NCBI RefSeq assembly: GCF_000278155.1
Contig: NZ_JH725094.1
Location: forward strand, 540,884 to 604,883
Source: Bartonella doshiae NCTC 12862 = ATCC 700133
Lineage (GTDB): Bacteria > Pseudomonadota > Alphaproteobacteria > Rhizobiales > Rhizobiaceae
DNA: 64,000 nt
Reading direction: 5' to 3'
Shown here: piece after piece, positions 13,541 through 23,916 of the stretch
How the letters are laid out: the number at the start of each line of letters is the position of its first letter
How positions within the stretch are numbered: position 1 is the stretch's first letter
Translations under genes and position numbers: made by a program
Notes under the pieces: generated by a model
Database searches by the model: none
What the model was told of the DNA's origin: nothing
The model's input: the letters and a program-made list of their open reading frames with translations, nothing else

Positions 13541-14413
13541 GTGTATACATTTTTCCTTGCACCCTTCGTTGATTTTCATTTCATGCAAAATGCTCTCATT
13601 GGTTCGATTCTTCTGTCCATCAGTGCTTGTCCTATTGGAGTATTTTTGATGCTACGCGGAATGAGTCTCACAGGAGATGCTATATCCCACGCTATCCTTC
13701 CTGGTGTAGCAACTGCTTTCCTTTTTTGTGGTTTCTCCCTCATATCTATGACACTTGGCGGAATCGTAGCTGGTATCATTGTCACTTTAGCAACTGCCCT
13801 TACTTCACGAAACAGCTTCCAAAAAGAAGACGCATCAATGACTGTCTTTTATCTTATTGCACTCGCAACAGGCGTCATTATTATTTCACTTAAAAATGCA
13901 ACAATTGATCTACTCCATCTCCTATTTGGATCAGTGCTTGCACTTGATACACAGGCTCTTTGGCTAATCGCCACAATAATGCTAATTACCATGTGCAGTC
14001 TCTGTATTTTATGGCGTGCACTCGTAGTAGAAAGCTTTGATCCCCTCTTTTTTAAATCACTCTCTCCATTGAGTAAATATGTTCATATATCATTGCTTGG
14101 ACTCGTTGTGCTGAATCTGGTTGGTGGTTTCCAATCACTAGGGACATTGCTTTCTGTTGGCATTATGATGATTCCGGCTATTTCAGCTCGTTTTTGGCTT
14201 TCGCGTCTTGGTCCGATCTGTGTGCTCTCTACTTTTTTTGGAATCACTGCTAGCATCTGTGGTCTTCTACTTTCTTTTCATCTCTCACTTCCCTCTGGAC
14301 CTGCTATCATCATTGCCGCAGGATTCATTTATTTTCTTTCTTGCTTCATCAGTCCACGGGGACTTCTCGTAACATGGTTTCCCCGTCTCTTTCATAAACC
14401 CTGCTCACCCTAA
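13541..14413 (+). CDS. Metal ABC transporter membrane permease, ZnuB/AztB-like
   Basis: A 290-residue ABC-3 family permease with eight or more hydrophobic segments. Family signatures are the RGMSLTGDAISHAILPGVA region near residues 40-58 and the conserved glycine-rich GTLLSVGIMMIPA segment. It forms the channel through which the metal enters the cytoplasm. The start is GTG at 13541, 3 bases after the ATPase stop; the first clear membrane segment begins about residue 17. The metal specificity is not visible in the permease. Confidence 0.88.
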   Translation: MYTFFLAPFVDFHFMQNALIGSILLSISACPIGVFLMLRGMSLTGDAISHAILPGVATAFLFCGFSLISMTLGGIVAGIIVTLATALTSRNSFQKEDASMTVFYLIALATGVIIISLKNATIDLLHLLFGSVLALDTQALWLIATIMLITMCSLCILWRALVVESFDPLFFKSLSPLSKYVHISLLGLVVLNLVGGFQSLGTLLSVGIMMIPAISARFWLSRLGPICVLSTFFGITASICGLLLSFHLSLPSGPAIIIAAGFIYFLSCFISPRGLLVTWFPRLFHKPCSP

Positions 14414-14422
14414 GGAAATAAT

Positions 14423-15349
14423 ATGCCTAAACTTGTTCAACAATTTATTCTACTTGGAACTTTGCTGTTGCTTCTCCTTTCTTCATTTTCTGCATCTGCA
14501 CATAATAAAATCAGAGTTGTCGCAAGTTTTTCCATTCTTGCAGATTTAGTAAAAAACGTAGGAGGCGATTCCATTTCTATATCCACTTTTGTTGGTCCCA
14601 ATGCTAGTATTCATATTTATGAACCAACCCCTCGTGACGTTCAAGCTCTTAAAAACGCTCATATTATTTTCATCAATGGACTTCATTTAGAAGGTTTCAT
14701 TGACCGCCTTATCACAGCAAGCGGAACAAAAGCACTTCTTGTCGAAGTGAGTGCCAATATCCCTCCACTTAACATCCAACACCAAAAACATGGTGCACAG
14801 GAACATAACCATTACAGTGATATTGATCCACATGCTTGGCAAACTATTCCTAATGTTGAAATTTATGTCAAAAATATTGCTACAGCTTTTTGTAAAATTG
14901 ACCAACAGTCTTGTGTAAAATACAATAGAAACTCCAGCGCCTATATCCAAAAACTTAAAATAGCACAAGAAACACTTAAAACAAAAATTGCCACCATCCC
15001 AAAAGATAAACGTGTTATTATCACATCTCATGATGCCTTTAGTTATTTTGCTAAAGAATATGGTTTTACTATGCTTGCTCCCCAAAGTGCTTCAACAGAA
15101 ACTGAAGCAACTGCAGCCGATGTAGCGAAGCTTATCAAACAAATTAAAACCAATAAAGCAGCTGCGTTGTTCGTTGAAAATATCTCTAATCCCCGTCTCA
15201 TAAAACAGATTTCCAGAGAAACAGGTCTAAAAATCGGTGGAACACTGTATTCTGACGCATTATCGAACGAAAATGGTCCTGCTGCAACTTATCTCGATAT
15301 GATGGAACATAATATTAAAACCATCATTGACGCGATAACGAAACATTAA
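14423..15349 (+). CDS. Periplasmic metal-binding protein of the ABC transporter (ZnuA/AztC/SitA-type)
   Basis: The 308-residue protein has a signal peptide (about 1-26) and the cluster A-I fold. Likely metal ligands are His in NASIHIYEPTP (about residue 56), His in DIDPHAW, His or Glu in TSHDAF/TETEA and Asp in GTLYSDALS. The histidine-rich loop typical of zinc-specific members is short here (HQKHGAQEHNH), and the C-terminal LYSDALS resembles manganese/iron SitA as much as zinc AztC. So zinc is likely but manganese is not excluded. It follows the permease by 9 bases and is followed by a terminator. Confidence 0.87.
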   Translation: MPKLVQQFILLGTLLLLLLSSFSASAHNKIRVVASFSILADLVKNVGGDSISISTFVGPNASIHIYEPTPRDVQALKNAHIIFINGLHLEGFIDRLITASGTKALLVEVSANIPPLNIQHQKHGAQEHNHYSDIDPHAWQTIPNVEIYVKNIATAFCKIDQQSCVKYNRNSSAYIQKLKIAQETLKTKIATIPKDKRVIITSHDAFSYFAKEYGFTMLAPQSASTETEATAADVAKLIKQIKTNKAAALFVENISNPRLIKQISRETGLKIGGTLYSDALSNENGPAATYLDMMEHNIKTIIDAITKH

Positions 15350-15704
15350 AACACTTTACAGATTCATAACGCTTCATAATCAATAGGCTTTTCTCCCAAC
15401 AAGAGCATATTCAAATACTGTACGTTTTTAAAGACAAGGATATTTACTGTTTATCTCCTTGTCTCTTTTTCGTATTTGAATTCTTTCTATTTTTCACTCC
15501 ACTGTTTACAATTTTCCCATAAGATACGATAGCTTCTACAAAGGAAAAACGGATAAGTCTAAACGAATTCGTTTGACCTTTTCATGGTTCCTGTTTAAAT
15601 GGGCCAATATATATTTCTGAAATTAAATCATCATGGCATGTTCATGTGTAATACTATAATTTTAAGGGGAACTTTGTATTCCATAACTTCAGAAAGGGAG
15701 AACC
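15350..15704. other. Intergenic region upstream of ugpB
   Basis: 355 bp holding the terminator of the metal operon and the promoter of the ugp operon. I see no clear Pho box (CTGTCAT-type direct repeats) and no gene. The ugpB ribosome site AGGGAGA lies directly before its ATG. Confidence 0.5.
15432..15470 (+). terminator. Rho-independent terminator after the metal ABC operon
   Basis: A 9-bp stem (AGACAAGGA with TCCTTGTCT) is followed by CTTTTT, 80 bases after the stop of the binding-protein gene. Confidence 0.75.
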
Positions 15705-17030
15705 ATGGATCGTTTTTATCTTTCCATAGTAGCATTTACAGTTGCAATCAGTATAGCAACAACGAGTTTTGCACAGACAACAATTAGCTTTTGGCATTCT
15801 ATGAGTGGCGAGCTAGGAAAACAAACCGAAAGTCTTATTAATGACTTTAATGCAAGCCAATCTAAATATAAAGTTGTCCCTTCATTTCGTGGTGAATATG
15901 AAGAAGGTATGATTTCACTTATTTCGGCATTTCGCGGGAAACAACAACCGGTCCTCGCCCAAATCTATGAAGTTGGTACTGGAACCATGATGGCCGCAAA
16001 AGCTGCCATTTATCCAATTTATCAACTTATGGCTGACACAAAAGAAGAGTTTGATCCTGCAAGCTATTTGTCTGCTATTAGTGGCTATTATTCTGATGTT
16101 CAGGGACGAATGCTATCGATGCCATTTAATGCCTCAACACCAATCCTTTATTATAATAAAGATATCTTTAAAAAAGCAGGTCTTGATCCAGAACAACCAC
16201 CTAAAACATGGCAAGATGTTGAAGATTTCTCTAAAAAAATTCTTGAAAGTAAAGCAGCAAGTTGTGGTTTTACAATGGCTTATGCTGCACAGTGGATTGG
16301 CATAGAAAATTTTTCAGCATTACACAATCTTCCTTTCGGAACAAAAGAAAACGGTTTTGGTGGACTTGATTCAGAGCTTACAATGAATGGACCTTTACAA
16401 GTGCGTATGTGGACCGATCTTAAAAAATGGTCTGATCAAGGTATTTTTCGCTATGGAGGTCCTTCTGGATCATTAGATGCAACACCTATGTTTATGACAC
16501 AGAATTGCGCAATTTTCATGCAATCCTCAGGGTCGCGTGCGGGAATTGTTTCTGAAGCTCAATTTAATGTGGGATTTGGTATGTTACCCTATTATAATGA
16601 TGTAAAAGGTGCACCTCAAAATTCAGTTATTGGAGGAGCTTCTATTTGGGTTTTAAAAGGGCATTCGCCTGAAGAATATGCAGGTGCAGCAGCTTTTCTT
16701 AAATTTCTCTCCAGAGCAGATAACCAAGCCAAATGGCATCAAGTAACAGGATATCTTCCAACCACAAAAGCTGCTTACGAACTGAGTAAAGAACAACATT
16801 ATTACGATAAAAACGTTGGGGCAGATATTGCCATTAAACAAATCAATCTCAATCCACCAACTGTCAACTCAAAGGGTATAAGATTTGGTAATTTACCGCA
16901 AATTCGTTCCATTCTTGATCAAGAACTGGAAGCTGTTCTTAGTGGCTCAAAAACACCGAAAGATGCATTAGATGAAACTGTTAAGCGTGGCAATAAACTC
17001 TTACGTGAATTTGAAAAAACCAACCATTAA
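15705..17030 (+). CDS. ugpB: Glycerol-3-phosphate ABC transporter periplasmic binding protein UgpB
   Basis: This 441-residue extracytoplasmic binding protein has a signal peptide (about 1-23, cleavage after SFA) and the UgpB start of the mature chain (TTISFWHSMSGELG). Further family blocks are FRGEYEEGM, PFNASTPILYYNKD, and QSSGSRAGI. It captures sn-glycerol-3-phosphate and glycerophosphodiesters in the periplasm for UgpAEC. The ribosome site AGGGAGA is strong. It is the first and presumably most expressed gene of ugpBAEC; a hairpin lies between it and ugpA. For an intracellular, red-cell-dwelling bacterium, host phospholipid breakdown products are a plausible source. Confidence 0.95.
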   Translation: MDRFYLSIVAFTVAISIATTSFAQTTISFWHSMSGELGKQTESLINDFNASQSKYKVVPSFRGEYEEGMISLISAFRGKQQPVLAQIYEVGTGTMMAAKAAIYPIYQLMADTKEEFDPASYLSAISGYYSDVQGRMLSMPFNASTPILYYNKDIFKKAGLDPEQPPKTWQDVEDFSKKILESKAASCGFTMAYAAQWIGIENFSALHNLPFGTKENGFGGLDSELTMNGPLQVRMWTDLKKWSDQGIFRYGGPSGSLDATPMFMTQNCAIFMQSSGSRAGIVSEAQFNVGFGMLPYYNDVKGAPQNSVIGGASIWVLKGHSPEEYAGAAAFLKFLSRADNQAKWHQVTGYLPTTKAAYELSKEQHYYDKNVGADIAIKQINLNPPTVNSKGIRFGNLPQIRSILDQELEAVLSGSKTPKDALDETVKRGNKLLREFEKTNH

Positions 17031-17054
17031 GGTTTTGTGATTATCGTTAAAGAT

Positions 17055-17084
17055 AAAAAACTCAACCAAATAGTTGAGTTTTTT
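17055..17084 (+). terminator. Intercistronic hairpin between ugpB and ugpA
   Basis: A perfect 12-bp stem (AAAAAACTCAAC with GTTGAGTTTTTT) and a 6-nt loop, ending in T residues. It looks like a partial terminator or mRNA-stabilising structure that would give more UgpB than membrane components. Confidence 0.7.
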
Positions 17085-17130
17085 AGTTCTGCTTTGTTCT
17101 CTAAAGCCTCTCTCTAAAAGAGCCCTACGA

Positions 17131-18015
17131 ATGCAAGAAAAACACGTATATTTTAAAAATAGCCTGCTCTCTTATTGGTTAATTTTTCCTCAACTTATTA
17201 TAACCTTTTTGTTTTTCCTTTGGCCTACTGCCCAAGCAATAAAATCATCTTTTGAACGTGAAGATCCTTTTGGCTTTACCACAACCTTTGTTGGTTTTGA
17301 AAATTATGTGACTATTCTTTCTGATGCTGATTATTTAAAATCACTTCTTACAACCGCAATTTTTTCCATTTCCGTTACTATCACTTCAATGGCAATATCG
17401 CTTCTTTTGGCTGTTTGCGTTGACCGTGTTATCCGCGCCAAAAAGACCTATACAATGCTCTTGCTCTGGCCTTATGCTGTTGCTCCAGTATTAGCGGGTG
17501 TATTATGGTTATTTATCTTTCATCCAAGCATTGGAGTTTTCCCTTTTCTTCTTGAAAAAATAGGTATTGTATGGAATTATCGCATTAACGGTACTCAAGC
17601 GATGATCCTTATTGTTATCGCTGCCAGCTGGAAACAAATTTCCTATAATTTTCTTTTTTTTCTTGCTGGGATTCAATCTATTCCACGCTCTCAAATAGAA
17701 GCTGCTGCAATTGATGGCGCTGGTCCTTTTAAACGCTTTTGGACTGTCGTCTTTCCGCAAATTTCACCGACAACATTTTTTCTTCTTATCGTTAACATTC
17801 ATTATGTTATGTTTGATACATTTGGGATTATTGATAGTACAACTTCTGGAGGGCCTGCGCGCGCAACGAGTACTCTCGTCTACAAAGTATATGATGATGG
17901 TTTTAGAAATCAAATAATCGGCGCCTCAGCAGCACAATCAACAATATTAATGTTGATGGTTATTATCCTAACGTTTATTCAGTTTCGCTGGATTGAGCGC
18001 CGCGTACAATATTAG
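17131..18015 (+). CDS. ugpA: Glycerol-3-phosphate ABC transporter permease UgpA
   Basis: A 294-residue inner-membrane permease with six transmembrane segments and the EAA loop EAAAIDGAGPFKRFW (about 190-204) that contacts the ATPase. The upstream half of the open frame (17074-17130) lies in the hairpin and has no family similarity, so ATG 17131 (MQEKHVYFKN) is chosen. The family signature SFEREDPFG is present near residue 40. It pairs with UgpE. Confidence 0.94.
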   Translation: MQEKHVYFKNSLLSYWLIFPQLIITFLFFLWPTAQAIKSSFEREDPFGFTTTFVGFENYVTILSDADYLKSLLTTAIFSISVTITSMAISLLLAVCVDRVIRAKKTYTMLLLWPYAVAPVLAGVLWLFIFHPSIGVFPFLLEKIGIVWNYRINGTQAMILIVIAASWKQISYNFLFFLAGIQSIPRSQIEAAAIDGAGPFKRFWTVVFPQISPTTFFLLIVNIHYVMFDTFGIIDSTTSGGPARATSTLVYKVYDDGFRNQIIGASAAQSTILMLMVIILTFIQFRWIERRVQY

Positions 18016-18028
18016 ATTGGGAAATACT

Positions 18029-18880
18029 ATGGTTGAAAATCGTCCTATTTTGAAATTTCTAACCCATTTCACTATTATTGCTGGTATTGTCGTTATTTGC
18101 TTTCCAGTTTATGTTGCTCTCATTGCGTCAACCCATAATTCAAGCGCTTTTAGCTCAGGAATGCTACCTCTTTTACCAGGAAATTACACCCTGGAAAATT
18201 ATAAAACAATCTTTGGTGGTGGCCTTGTAAAACTTGGCTTACCTAATCTCTGGCCGCTTTTAATAAACTCGCTTATTATGGCGCTTGGTATTAGTGTTGG
18301 AAAAATTATTATTTCACTTTTCTCTGCTTACGCGATTGTCTATATGCGCTTCCCTTTCCGTAAAACCGCTTTTGCCCTTATCTTTGTCACACTGATGTTG
18401 CCTGTTGAAGTTCGTATCATCCCAACATACGCAGTCGTTGCGCATTTAGGCATGATAAACACCTATGGTGGAATGATTATTCCTCTCATTGCCTCTGCAA
18501 CTGCTACATTTTTATTTCGCCAGTTTTTTCTGACTGTTCCTGACGAACTCTTAGAAGCCGCTCGTGTTGATGGTGCGGGACCATTTAAATTTTTTAAAGA
18601 TATTCTTCTCCCTCTCAGCAAAAGCAATATTGCCGCTTTATTCATCATTATGTTCATTTATGGGTGGATACAATATCTCTGGCCTCTTATCGTTACTACT
18701 GATCAAAAGCATCAAACCATTCTTATTATTCTAAAACAGCTTATTGTCGAATCTCTTCAACATGATCCGCAATGGAATATACTCATGGCAGTATCGGTCG
18801 TTGCCATGGTGCCGCCTGTCCTTGTTGTTATCTTCATGCAGCGGCTTTTTGTAAAAGGCCTTATTGAAACGGAGAAATAA
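18029..18880 (+). CDS. ugpE: Glycerol-3-phosphate ABC transporter permease UgpE
   Basis: A 283-residue permease with six predicted membrane helices and the EAA motif [15 protein letters not shown]. The start ATG 18029 follows ugpA by 13 bases; a longer frame overlaps ugpA and is less likely. The segment [15 protein letters not shown] is typical of UgpE. It completes the transmembrane channel with UgpA. Confidence 0.94.
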   Translation: MVENRPILKFLTHFTIIAGIVVICFPVYVALIASTHNSSAFSSGMLPLLPGNYTLENYKTIFGGGLVKLGLPNLWPLLINSLIMALGISVGKIIISLFSAYAIVYMRFPFRKTAFALIFVTLMLPVEVRIIPTYAVVAHLGMINTYGGMIIPLIASATATFLFRQFFLTVPDELLEAARVDGAGPFKFFKDILLPLSKSNIAALFIIMFIYGWIQYLWPLIVTTDQKHQTILIILKQLIVESLQHDPQWNILMAVSVVAMVPPVLVVIFMQRLFVKGLIETEK

Positions 18881-18882
18881 CG

Positions 18883-19929
18883 GTGGCCATAATCCAGTTA
18901 TCAAATATAAAAAAACAATATGACAACGGTATTCTAGTCATTGATGATTTGAACTTAACTGTTGCTGATAGTGAACTTCTTGTCCTTGTTGGTCCTTCAG
19001 GATGTGGTAAATCAACCTTATTACGTATTATTGCAGGGCTTGAGCAAGTTACTTCTGGTGAACTCTTCATTGATAATGAGCGTATCAATGATCGTGAACC
19101 AGCCGACCGCGACATTGCTATGGTTTTTCAAAATTATGCTCTTTATCCTCATATGACTGTTCGTGGAAATTTAGAATATGGTCTCAAAAACCGTAAAACA
19201 CCTAAAGACGAAATAAATAGACGCATTGCACATGCTGCAAAACTTTTAGAGATAGAGTCATTTCTTGACCGTAAACCACGACAATTATCAGGAGGACAAC
19301 GTCAACGTGTTGCAATGGGACGAGTCATTGTACGTCAACCACGTGTTTTTCTTTTTGATGAGCCCCTCTCAAATCTTGATGCAAAATTGCGGGCACAAAT
19401 GTGTATTGAAATCAAAACACTTCAGCGTTCATTGGGAACAACAAGCCTCTATGTTACCCATGACCAACTAGAGGCAATGACTCTCGCCGATAGAATAGTT
19501 GTCATGAACAAAGGAGCTATTGAACAAATTGGAACACCAATGGAAATTTATGACTACCCAGCAACAACATTTGTTGCTGATTTTATTGGCTCTCCTCCTA
19601 TGAATTTTCTTGATCGCCAAATTTTGGAACAACATTTAGGCCATTCCCTTTCTTGTAATGAAGAGACTGATCTTTTGGCATTTAGACCAGAAACAATTTT
19701 GTTAGGAGAATATCCAGATAAAGGACCTGTCTTTCGCACACATATTGATCTTATCAAGCCTGTCGGATCGGGATGCCATGTCTTAACACGTTGGAATGGT
19801 GCTATTTTTACTGTTGAAATAAAAGAGCGCCTTACAAACGATTATGGTAAAGAACTAAACTTTACTGTCGCTCATGAGAATTTTCATACTTTTAATAAAA
19901 CTAATGGGAAACGTACAAATAACAAATAA
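18883..19929 (+). CDS. ugpC: Glycerol-3-phosphate ABC transporter ATPase UgpC
   Basis: A 348-residue MalK-type ATPase: Walker [11 protein letters not shown]-loop VFQNYALYP, signature [13 protein letters not shown], Walker [16 protein letters not shown] and the His switch in VTHDQ, followed by a C-terminal OB-fold regulatory domain (about 240-330). The start is GTG at 18883, 2 bases after the ugpE stop. It is the last gene of the operon, before a long hairpin. Confidence 0.94.
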   Translation: MAIIQLSNIKKQYDNGILVIDDLNLTVADSELLVLVGPSGCGKSTLLRIIAGLEQVTSGELFIDNERINDREPADRDIAMVFQNYALYPHMTVRGNLEYGLKNRKTPKDEINRRIAHAAKLLEIESFLDRKPRQLSGGQRQRVAMGRVIVRQPRVFLFDEPLSNLDAKLRAQMCIEIKTLQRSLGTTSLYVTHDQLEAMTLADRIVVMNKGAIEQIGTPMEIYDYPATTFVADFIGSPPMNFLDRQILEQHLGHSLSCNEETDLLAFRPETILLGEYPDKGPVFRTHIDLIKPVGSGCHVLTRWNGAIFTVEIKERLTNDYGKELNFTVAHENFHTFNKTNGKRTNNK

Positions 19930-19944
19930 ATAAAGTGAAAATTT

Positions 19945-19999
19945 TAAGCTTAATAAGAAAAGATAAGAAAATACTTCTTATCTTTTCTTATTAAGCTTA
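19945..19999. terminator. 25-bp-stem bidirectional terminator between ugpC and ugpQ-like gene
   Basis: Two 25-base arms (19945-19969 and 19975-19999) are exact reverse complements with a 5-nt loop. T-rich and A-rich flanks let it stop transcription from both sides of these two convergent genes. Confidence 0.8.
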
Positions 20000-20046
20000 G
20001 TTTTGTTAAGAAATATCGTCGCTTTTATACAATAGATATATAATTT

Positions 20047-20781
20047 CTATTTCTGTGCACGTAATTGTAAAGCAAGATCTGGTTGATCCGTAGTGATATA
20101 ATGCACTGGCATATCAAGCCAATGCGATAACCGAGCTCTCCCGTTAATTGTCCATACCCCTACAGTAAATCCTGCTTCACGCGCAGCTTCAATAAAATTC
20201 TGTGAAGCTATAGAACCGTTTAAACTCAGATCAGAATATCCCAATTGTTTCCATTGAGAAAAAAAACGGCACATATCATCTCCAAAGCTATCAATACACG
20301 GACCAGATGATATTCCCGCCTCAATAAAAGGACAAAGACTCGTAGGATCAAAACTGATTGCAGAAACCCGTTCTTCTAAATTTCTATTCTTAATCAATCC
20401 AAGTGCTTTTTGCGATAAAATCGTTTCACGCTCAGTATTCCCACATGTTTTAATTTCAAGATGAAGAGAAACATTAGTTGGCACCAAAAGATCAAGAAGC
20501 TCTTCTAATAGAGGGGGTGATTCAGTACTTCCTTTCACACGAAGCCTTTTGCGTGTTTCATTATCAATATCATGAATATATCCTTTTTTTCCAACCAATT
20601 GTTCCAAATGAAAATCGTGAAATACAACCACTTCACCACTTTTCAGGAGATGAACATCACATTCAATTTCATCAACGCCTAATGCAATTGCATGACGAAA
20701 TGCTGAAAGTGTATTTTCGGGATAAAGATTCGCACCGCCTCGATGCGCAACAATTGTTTTCTCAGTCATACTAAACTTCAT
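20047..20781 (-). CDS. ugpQ: Glycerophosphodiester phosphodiesterase (UgpQ-type)
   Basis: A GDPD-family TIM-barrel enzyme that splits glycerophosphodiesters into glycerol-3-phosphate and an alcohol. The catalytic motif is AHRGGANLYPENT near the N-terminus, with DEIECDVHLLKSGEVVVFHD carrying further metal and acid-base residues and HLEIK in the middle. No signal peptide is seen, so it should act in the cytoplasm, as UgpQ does. Starting at ATG 20781 gives 244 residues; ATG 20769 is an equal alternative. It converges on ugpBAEC and its product feeds the same pathway. Confidence 0.9.
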   Translation of the reverse strand: MKFSMTEKTIVAHRGGANLYPENTLSAFRHAIALGVDEIECDVHLLKSGEVVVFHDFHLEQLVGKKGYIHDIDNETRKRLRVKGSTESPPLLEELLDLLVPTNVSLHLEIKTCGNTERETILSQKALGLIKNRNLEERVSAISFDPTSLCPFIEAGISSGPCIDSFGDDMCRFFSQWKQLGYSDLSLNGSIASQNFIEAAREAGFTVGVWTINGRARLSHWLDMPVHYITTDQPDLALQLRAQK

Positions 20782-20942
20782 ACTTCTCAATTTTAAACAA
20801 TATTTAGCCAATATAGAATGCAATTATGATTTTGAAAATAAAGTCTAGACTTACAACAATTTTAGGAAATCAGTTATTTGCTTTTCCAAACTTCAAATTC
20901 TTAACAGCACTTTTTTCTTAAAATATTTTTATTTTTCTTTAA

Positions 20943-22499
20943 TCATTCCCACTCAATAGTGCCAGGAGGCTTTGACGTTACATCATAAACAACACGATTA
21001 ATCCCTCTCACTTCGTTAATAATACGTGCTGCAGCCCTGCTTAAAAATTCCATATTATACGGATAAAAATCAGCAGTCATTCCGTCTACAGATGTTACCG
21101 CACGAAGAGCACAAACAAATTCATATGTGCGTCCATCCCCCATAACCCCAACCGTCTGAACAGGAAGAAGAACAGCAAAAGCCTGCCAAATTTCATCATA
21201 AAGACCAGCTTTACGAATTTCATCAAGATAAATGGCATCCGCTTCACGTAAAATTTCTAATTTTTCACGTGTAACAGCACCTGGACACCGAATTGCAAGG
21301 CCGGGACCCGGAAAAGGATGACGGTCAATAAATTGCTCTGGCAATCCTAACTCTCTCCCTAAGGAACGAACCTCATCCTTAAATAATTCACGCAACGGCT
21401 CTACAAGTTTCATCTTCATATGTTCCGGCAATCCACCTACATTATGATGGCTCTTAATTGTTACTGATTCACCAATAGCTGAAACACTCTCAATGACATC
21501 TGGATACAGCGTACCCTGCGCTAAAAATTCTGCCCCCCCGATTTTTTTAGTTTCTTCTTCAAAAACTTCAATAAAAAGACGTCCTATCGTTTTGCGCTTT
21601 TTTTCTGGATCTGTCTCACCCTCAAGAGCATTAAGAAACATATTGGCAGCATTAACGTGAATAAGCTCTATATTATAATGATTTCGGAATAATGTAAGAA
21701 CTTCTTCAGCCTCATTCTTGCGCAGCAATCCATGGTCGACAAAAATACATGTTAATTGATCTCCTATTGCTTCATGGAGAAGTACAGCTACAACCGATGA
21801 ATCCACACCACCTGATAGACCACAAATAACACGACTTTTTCCAACTTTTTTCTGTATCGCAGCAATTGCCTTCTCCCTATAAGAAGCCATTGTCCAATTG
21901 CCTTTAAGACCAGATATTTCATAAATAAAATTTTGCAAAAGTTTTGTACCATCCGGTGTATGAACAACTTCAGGATGAAATTGTACTGCATAAAAATGCC
22001 TTTTTTCATCAGCAATCGCAGCGTAAGGAGCACCTTTTGATGTTCCTATAACATGAAAACCTTCTGGTAAAGCCGTTACACGATCACCGTGACTCATCCA
22101 TACTTGATAAAAAGATCCTTTTTTCCACACACCATCAAAAAGTGCACTCTCTTCTTGTACCTCTAAAAAAGCACGACCAAATTCACGCTCATGTCCAGCT
22201 TCAACCCTTCCACCAAGCTGAGCGCACATAACTTGTTCACCATAACAAATACCAAGAATTGGAATACCTAATTCAAAAATTTCCATTGGAATACGCGGTG
22301 AATCACTATCAATAACTGAATGCGGACTACCTGATAAAATAACAGCCTTAGGTCTTATTCGCTTGATCCCCTCTAAAACAAATTGAAAAGGGATGACTTC
22401 GGAATAGGCCCCCATTGCTCGCACCCGCCGTGCGATAAGTTGTGTAACTTGCGAACCAAAATCAATTATAAGAACAGTGTCTGTATGCGATGTGCTCAT
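20943..22499 (-). CDS. guaA: GMP synthase (glutamine-hydrolysing) GuaA
   Basis: At 518 residues from ATG 22499 this is a full GuaA, converting XMP to GMP. The N-terminal glutaminase domain has the nucleophile Cys85 in GICYGEQ and the His-Glu pair in QFHPEV; the PP-loop of the synthetase domain is [10 protein letters not shown] near residue 230; the C-terminal dimerisation domain ends in KPPGTIEWE. An in-frame ATG at 22517 would add six unconserved residues. guaB lies 2.3 kb away on the same strand. Confidence 0.96.
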   Translation of the reverse strand: MSTSHTDTVLIIDFGSQVTQLIARRVRAMGAYSEVIPFQFVLEGIKRIRPKAVILSGSPHSVIDSDSPRIPMEIFELGIPILGICYGEQVMCAQLGGRVEAGHEREFGRAFLEVQEESALFDGVWKKGSFYQVWMSHGDRVTALPEGFHVIGTSKGAPYAAIADEKRHFYAVQFHPEVVHTPDGTKLLQNFIYEISGLKGNWTMASYREKAIAAIQKKVGKSRVICGLSGGVDSSVVAVLLHEAIGDQLTCIFVDHGLLRKNEAEEVLTLFRNHYNIELIHVNAANMFLNALEGETDPEKKRKTIGRLFIEVFEEETKKIGGAEFLAQGTLYPDVIESVSAIGESVTIKSHHNVGGLPEHMKMKLVEPLRELFKDEVRSLGRELGLPEQFIDRHPFPGPGLAIRCPGAVTREKLEILREADAIYLDEIRKAGLYDEIWQAFAVLLPVQTVGVMGDGRTYEFVCALRAVTSVDGMTADFYPYNMEFLSRAAARIINEVRGINRVVYDVTSKPPGTIEWE

Positions 22500-22629
22500 A
22501 GAAAACCAATCAATCATTGTAAAAGAGAACTAATGCATTTATGATTTAATCTTTCACTTTTCTCAAGCCTATCAGATTGAAAAAAGGTTATTTTTGTAAA
22601 ATTTAAGATAAAAAATGCAAAAATCTGTA

Positions 22630-23916
22630 TCAATATTTTTTTTGCAACACAGAGAAAAAGAAACCATCTGTTTTCGTTGTTGCTGGAGATAAAATAAGAC
22701 CATAATTTGAAAAAACTGGTTGCACTTGCGAAAGATGAAAATGTTTCTGCCAAAGTGTACGTATATTTATTGGATAAAAATTGGAATGCTGTTGAAGAAA
22801 ATTGGAAATTTGCTCTTCATTCTCGTCGAAAAAAAGAGAACATGTAATATAAACTAAACGTCCATTTGGCTTAAGATATTTTACCGCCTTATGCAAAATC
22901 GCTTTCTGTTCTACTTGGCGCTGTCTTACCTGCTCTAGCGTCAAACGCCATTTCGTATCTGGATGCCGCCGCCATGTTCCTGTACCACTACATGGTGCAT
23001 CTAGCAAAACGATATCCATCTGACCTACTAACGGCTTTAATTCTTCTTTATGCTCTCGTAGCTGTACATTATAAACACCAGCACGCCGGAGACGATCAAA
23101 AATAGGAGCCAAACGAACTTTATCTGAATCATAAGCATAAATTTGTCCTTGATTTTGCATACTAGCAGCTAAGGCTAATGTTTTTCCACCAGCTCCGGCA
23201 CAATAATCCAATACCTGCATACTGGCTTTTGCTTCTACAAGGTCAGCAACAATTTGAGATCCCAAATCTTGTATTTCAAAATGCCCCTTTTGAAAAGCTG
23301 GTTCAACTTGAACATTGGGATGACGGTCAAACTTTTCAATCGGTGCAATCCTTAAAGCTTGCGGAAACCACGATAAAGACTGAGCCCCAGTTTTTGCTAA
23401 TTCTTTAAGCACCTCTTCTGGTATTGCTTTCAAGCTATTCACGCGTAAATCCAAAGAAGGGCGTGTTGCTAACGCAGCTGCTTCAACGACCCAATTATGG
23501 GCAAACAAAGAACGTAAATGCGCTTGACACCATTGAGGAACATCACCACGAATATAGTCTGGTGCATCAACCAATTTTCGTTTTTGCCATGATTGACGTT
23601 GCCGCGCCCTTAATAACTGCGGAGCAAACCGATCTCCTTCTAACGCCTCATCAACTTGTTCAATCTTCATGTTTCCAGTATCTAATAAAGCACCGAAAAC
23701 GATATCTCTTATATCATCACTCTCCATACGCCATTGTAAAGAATAACGCCGTCTCAAGACATCATAAACGATTGTAGCAATTGCTGCGCGATCCCCTGCT
23801 CCAGCAAAGCGATGAGAAATCCCCCAAGCTTTTAAAGCTTCACCAGCTGGACGATGCCGGATTTCTATCTCATTTAGAATTTCAATTGCTGCCTGCAAAC
23901 GCCCACCTAAGCGCAT
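22630..23916 (-). CDS. RsmB/Sun-family RNA cytosine-C5 methyltransferase
   Basis: The 428-residue protein has an N-terminal NusB-like helical domain (about 1-130) and a C-terminal SAM-dependent Fmu/NOL1-NOP2-sun domain. The SAM site is VLDYCAGAGGKTLALA, the first catalytic Cys motif is LLDAPCSGTGTWRRHPD and the second Cys is in YITCSLFFDENE. Such enzymes methylate cytosine in 16S rRNA or tRNA; the exact target is uncertain. The ATG at 23916 has GGGAGA upstream. Downstream is guaA on the same strand. Confidence 0.9.
   Translation of the reverse strand: MRLGGRLQAAIEILNEIEIRHRPAGEALKAWGISHRFAGAGDRAAIATIVYDVLRRRYSLQWRMESDDIRDIVFGALLDTGNMKIEQVDEALEGDRFAPQLLRARQRQSWQKRKLVDAPDYIRGDVPQWCQAHLRSLFAHNWVVEAAALATRPSLDLRVNSLKAIPEEVLKELAKTGAQSLSWFPQALRIAPIEKFDRHPNVQVEPAFQKGHFEIQDLGSQIVADLVEAKASMQVLDYCAGAGGKTLALAASMQNQGQIYAYDSDKVRLAPIFDRLRRAGVYNVQLREHKEELKPLVGQMDIVLLDAPCSGTGTWRRHPDTKWRLTLEQVRQRQVEQKAILHKAVKYLKPNGRLVYITCSLFFDENEEQISNFLQQHSNFYPINIRTLWQKHFHLSQVQPVFSNYGLILSPATTKTDGFFFSVLQKKY

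Noticed and set aside
15350..15704. PhoB-controlled promoter for ugpBAEC
   Set aside because: No pair of CTGTCAT-like direct repeats at the right spacing was found.
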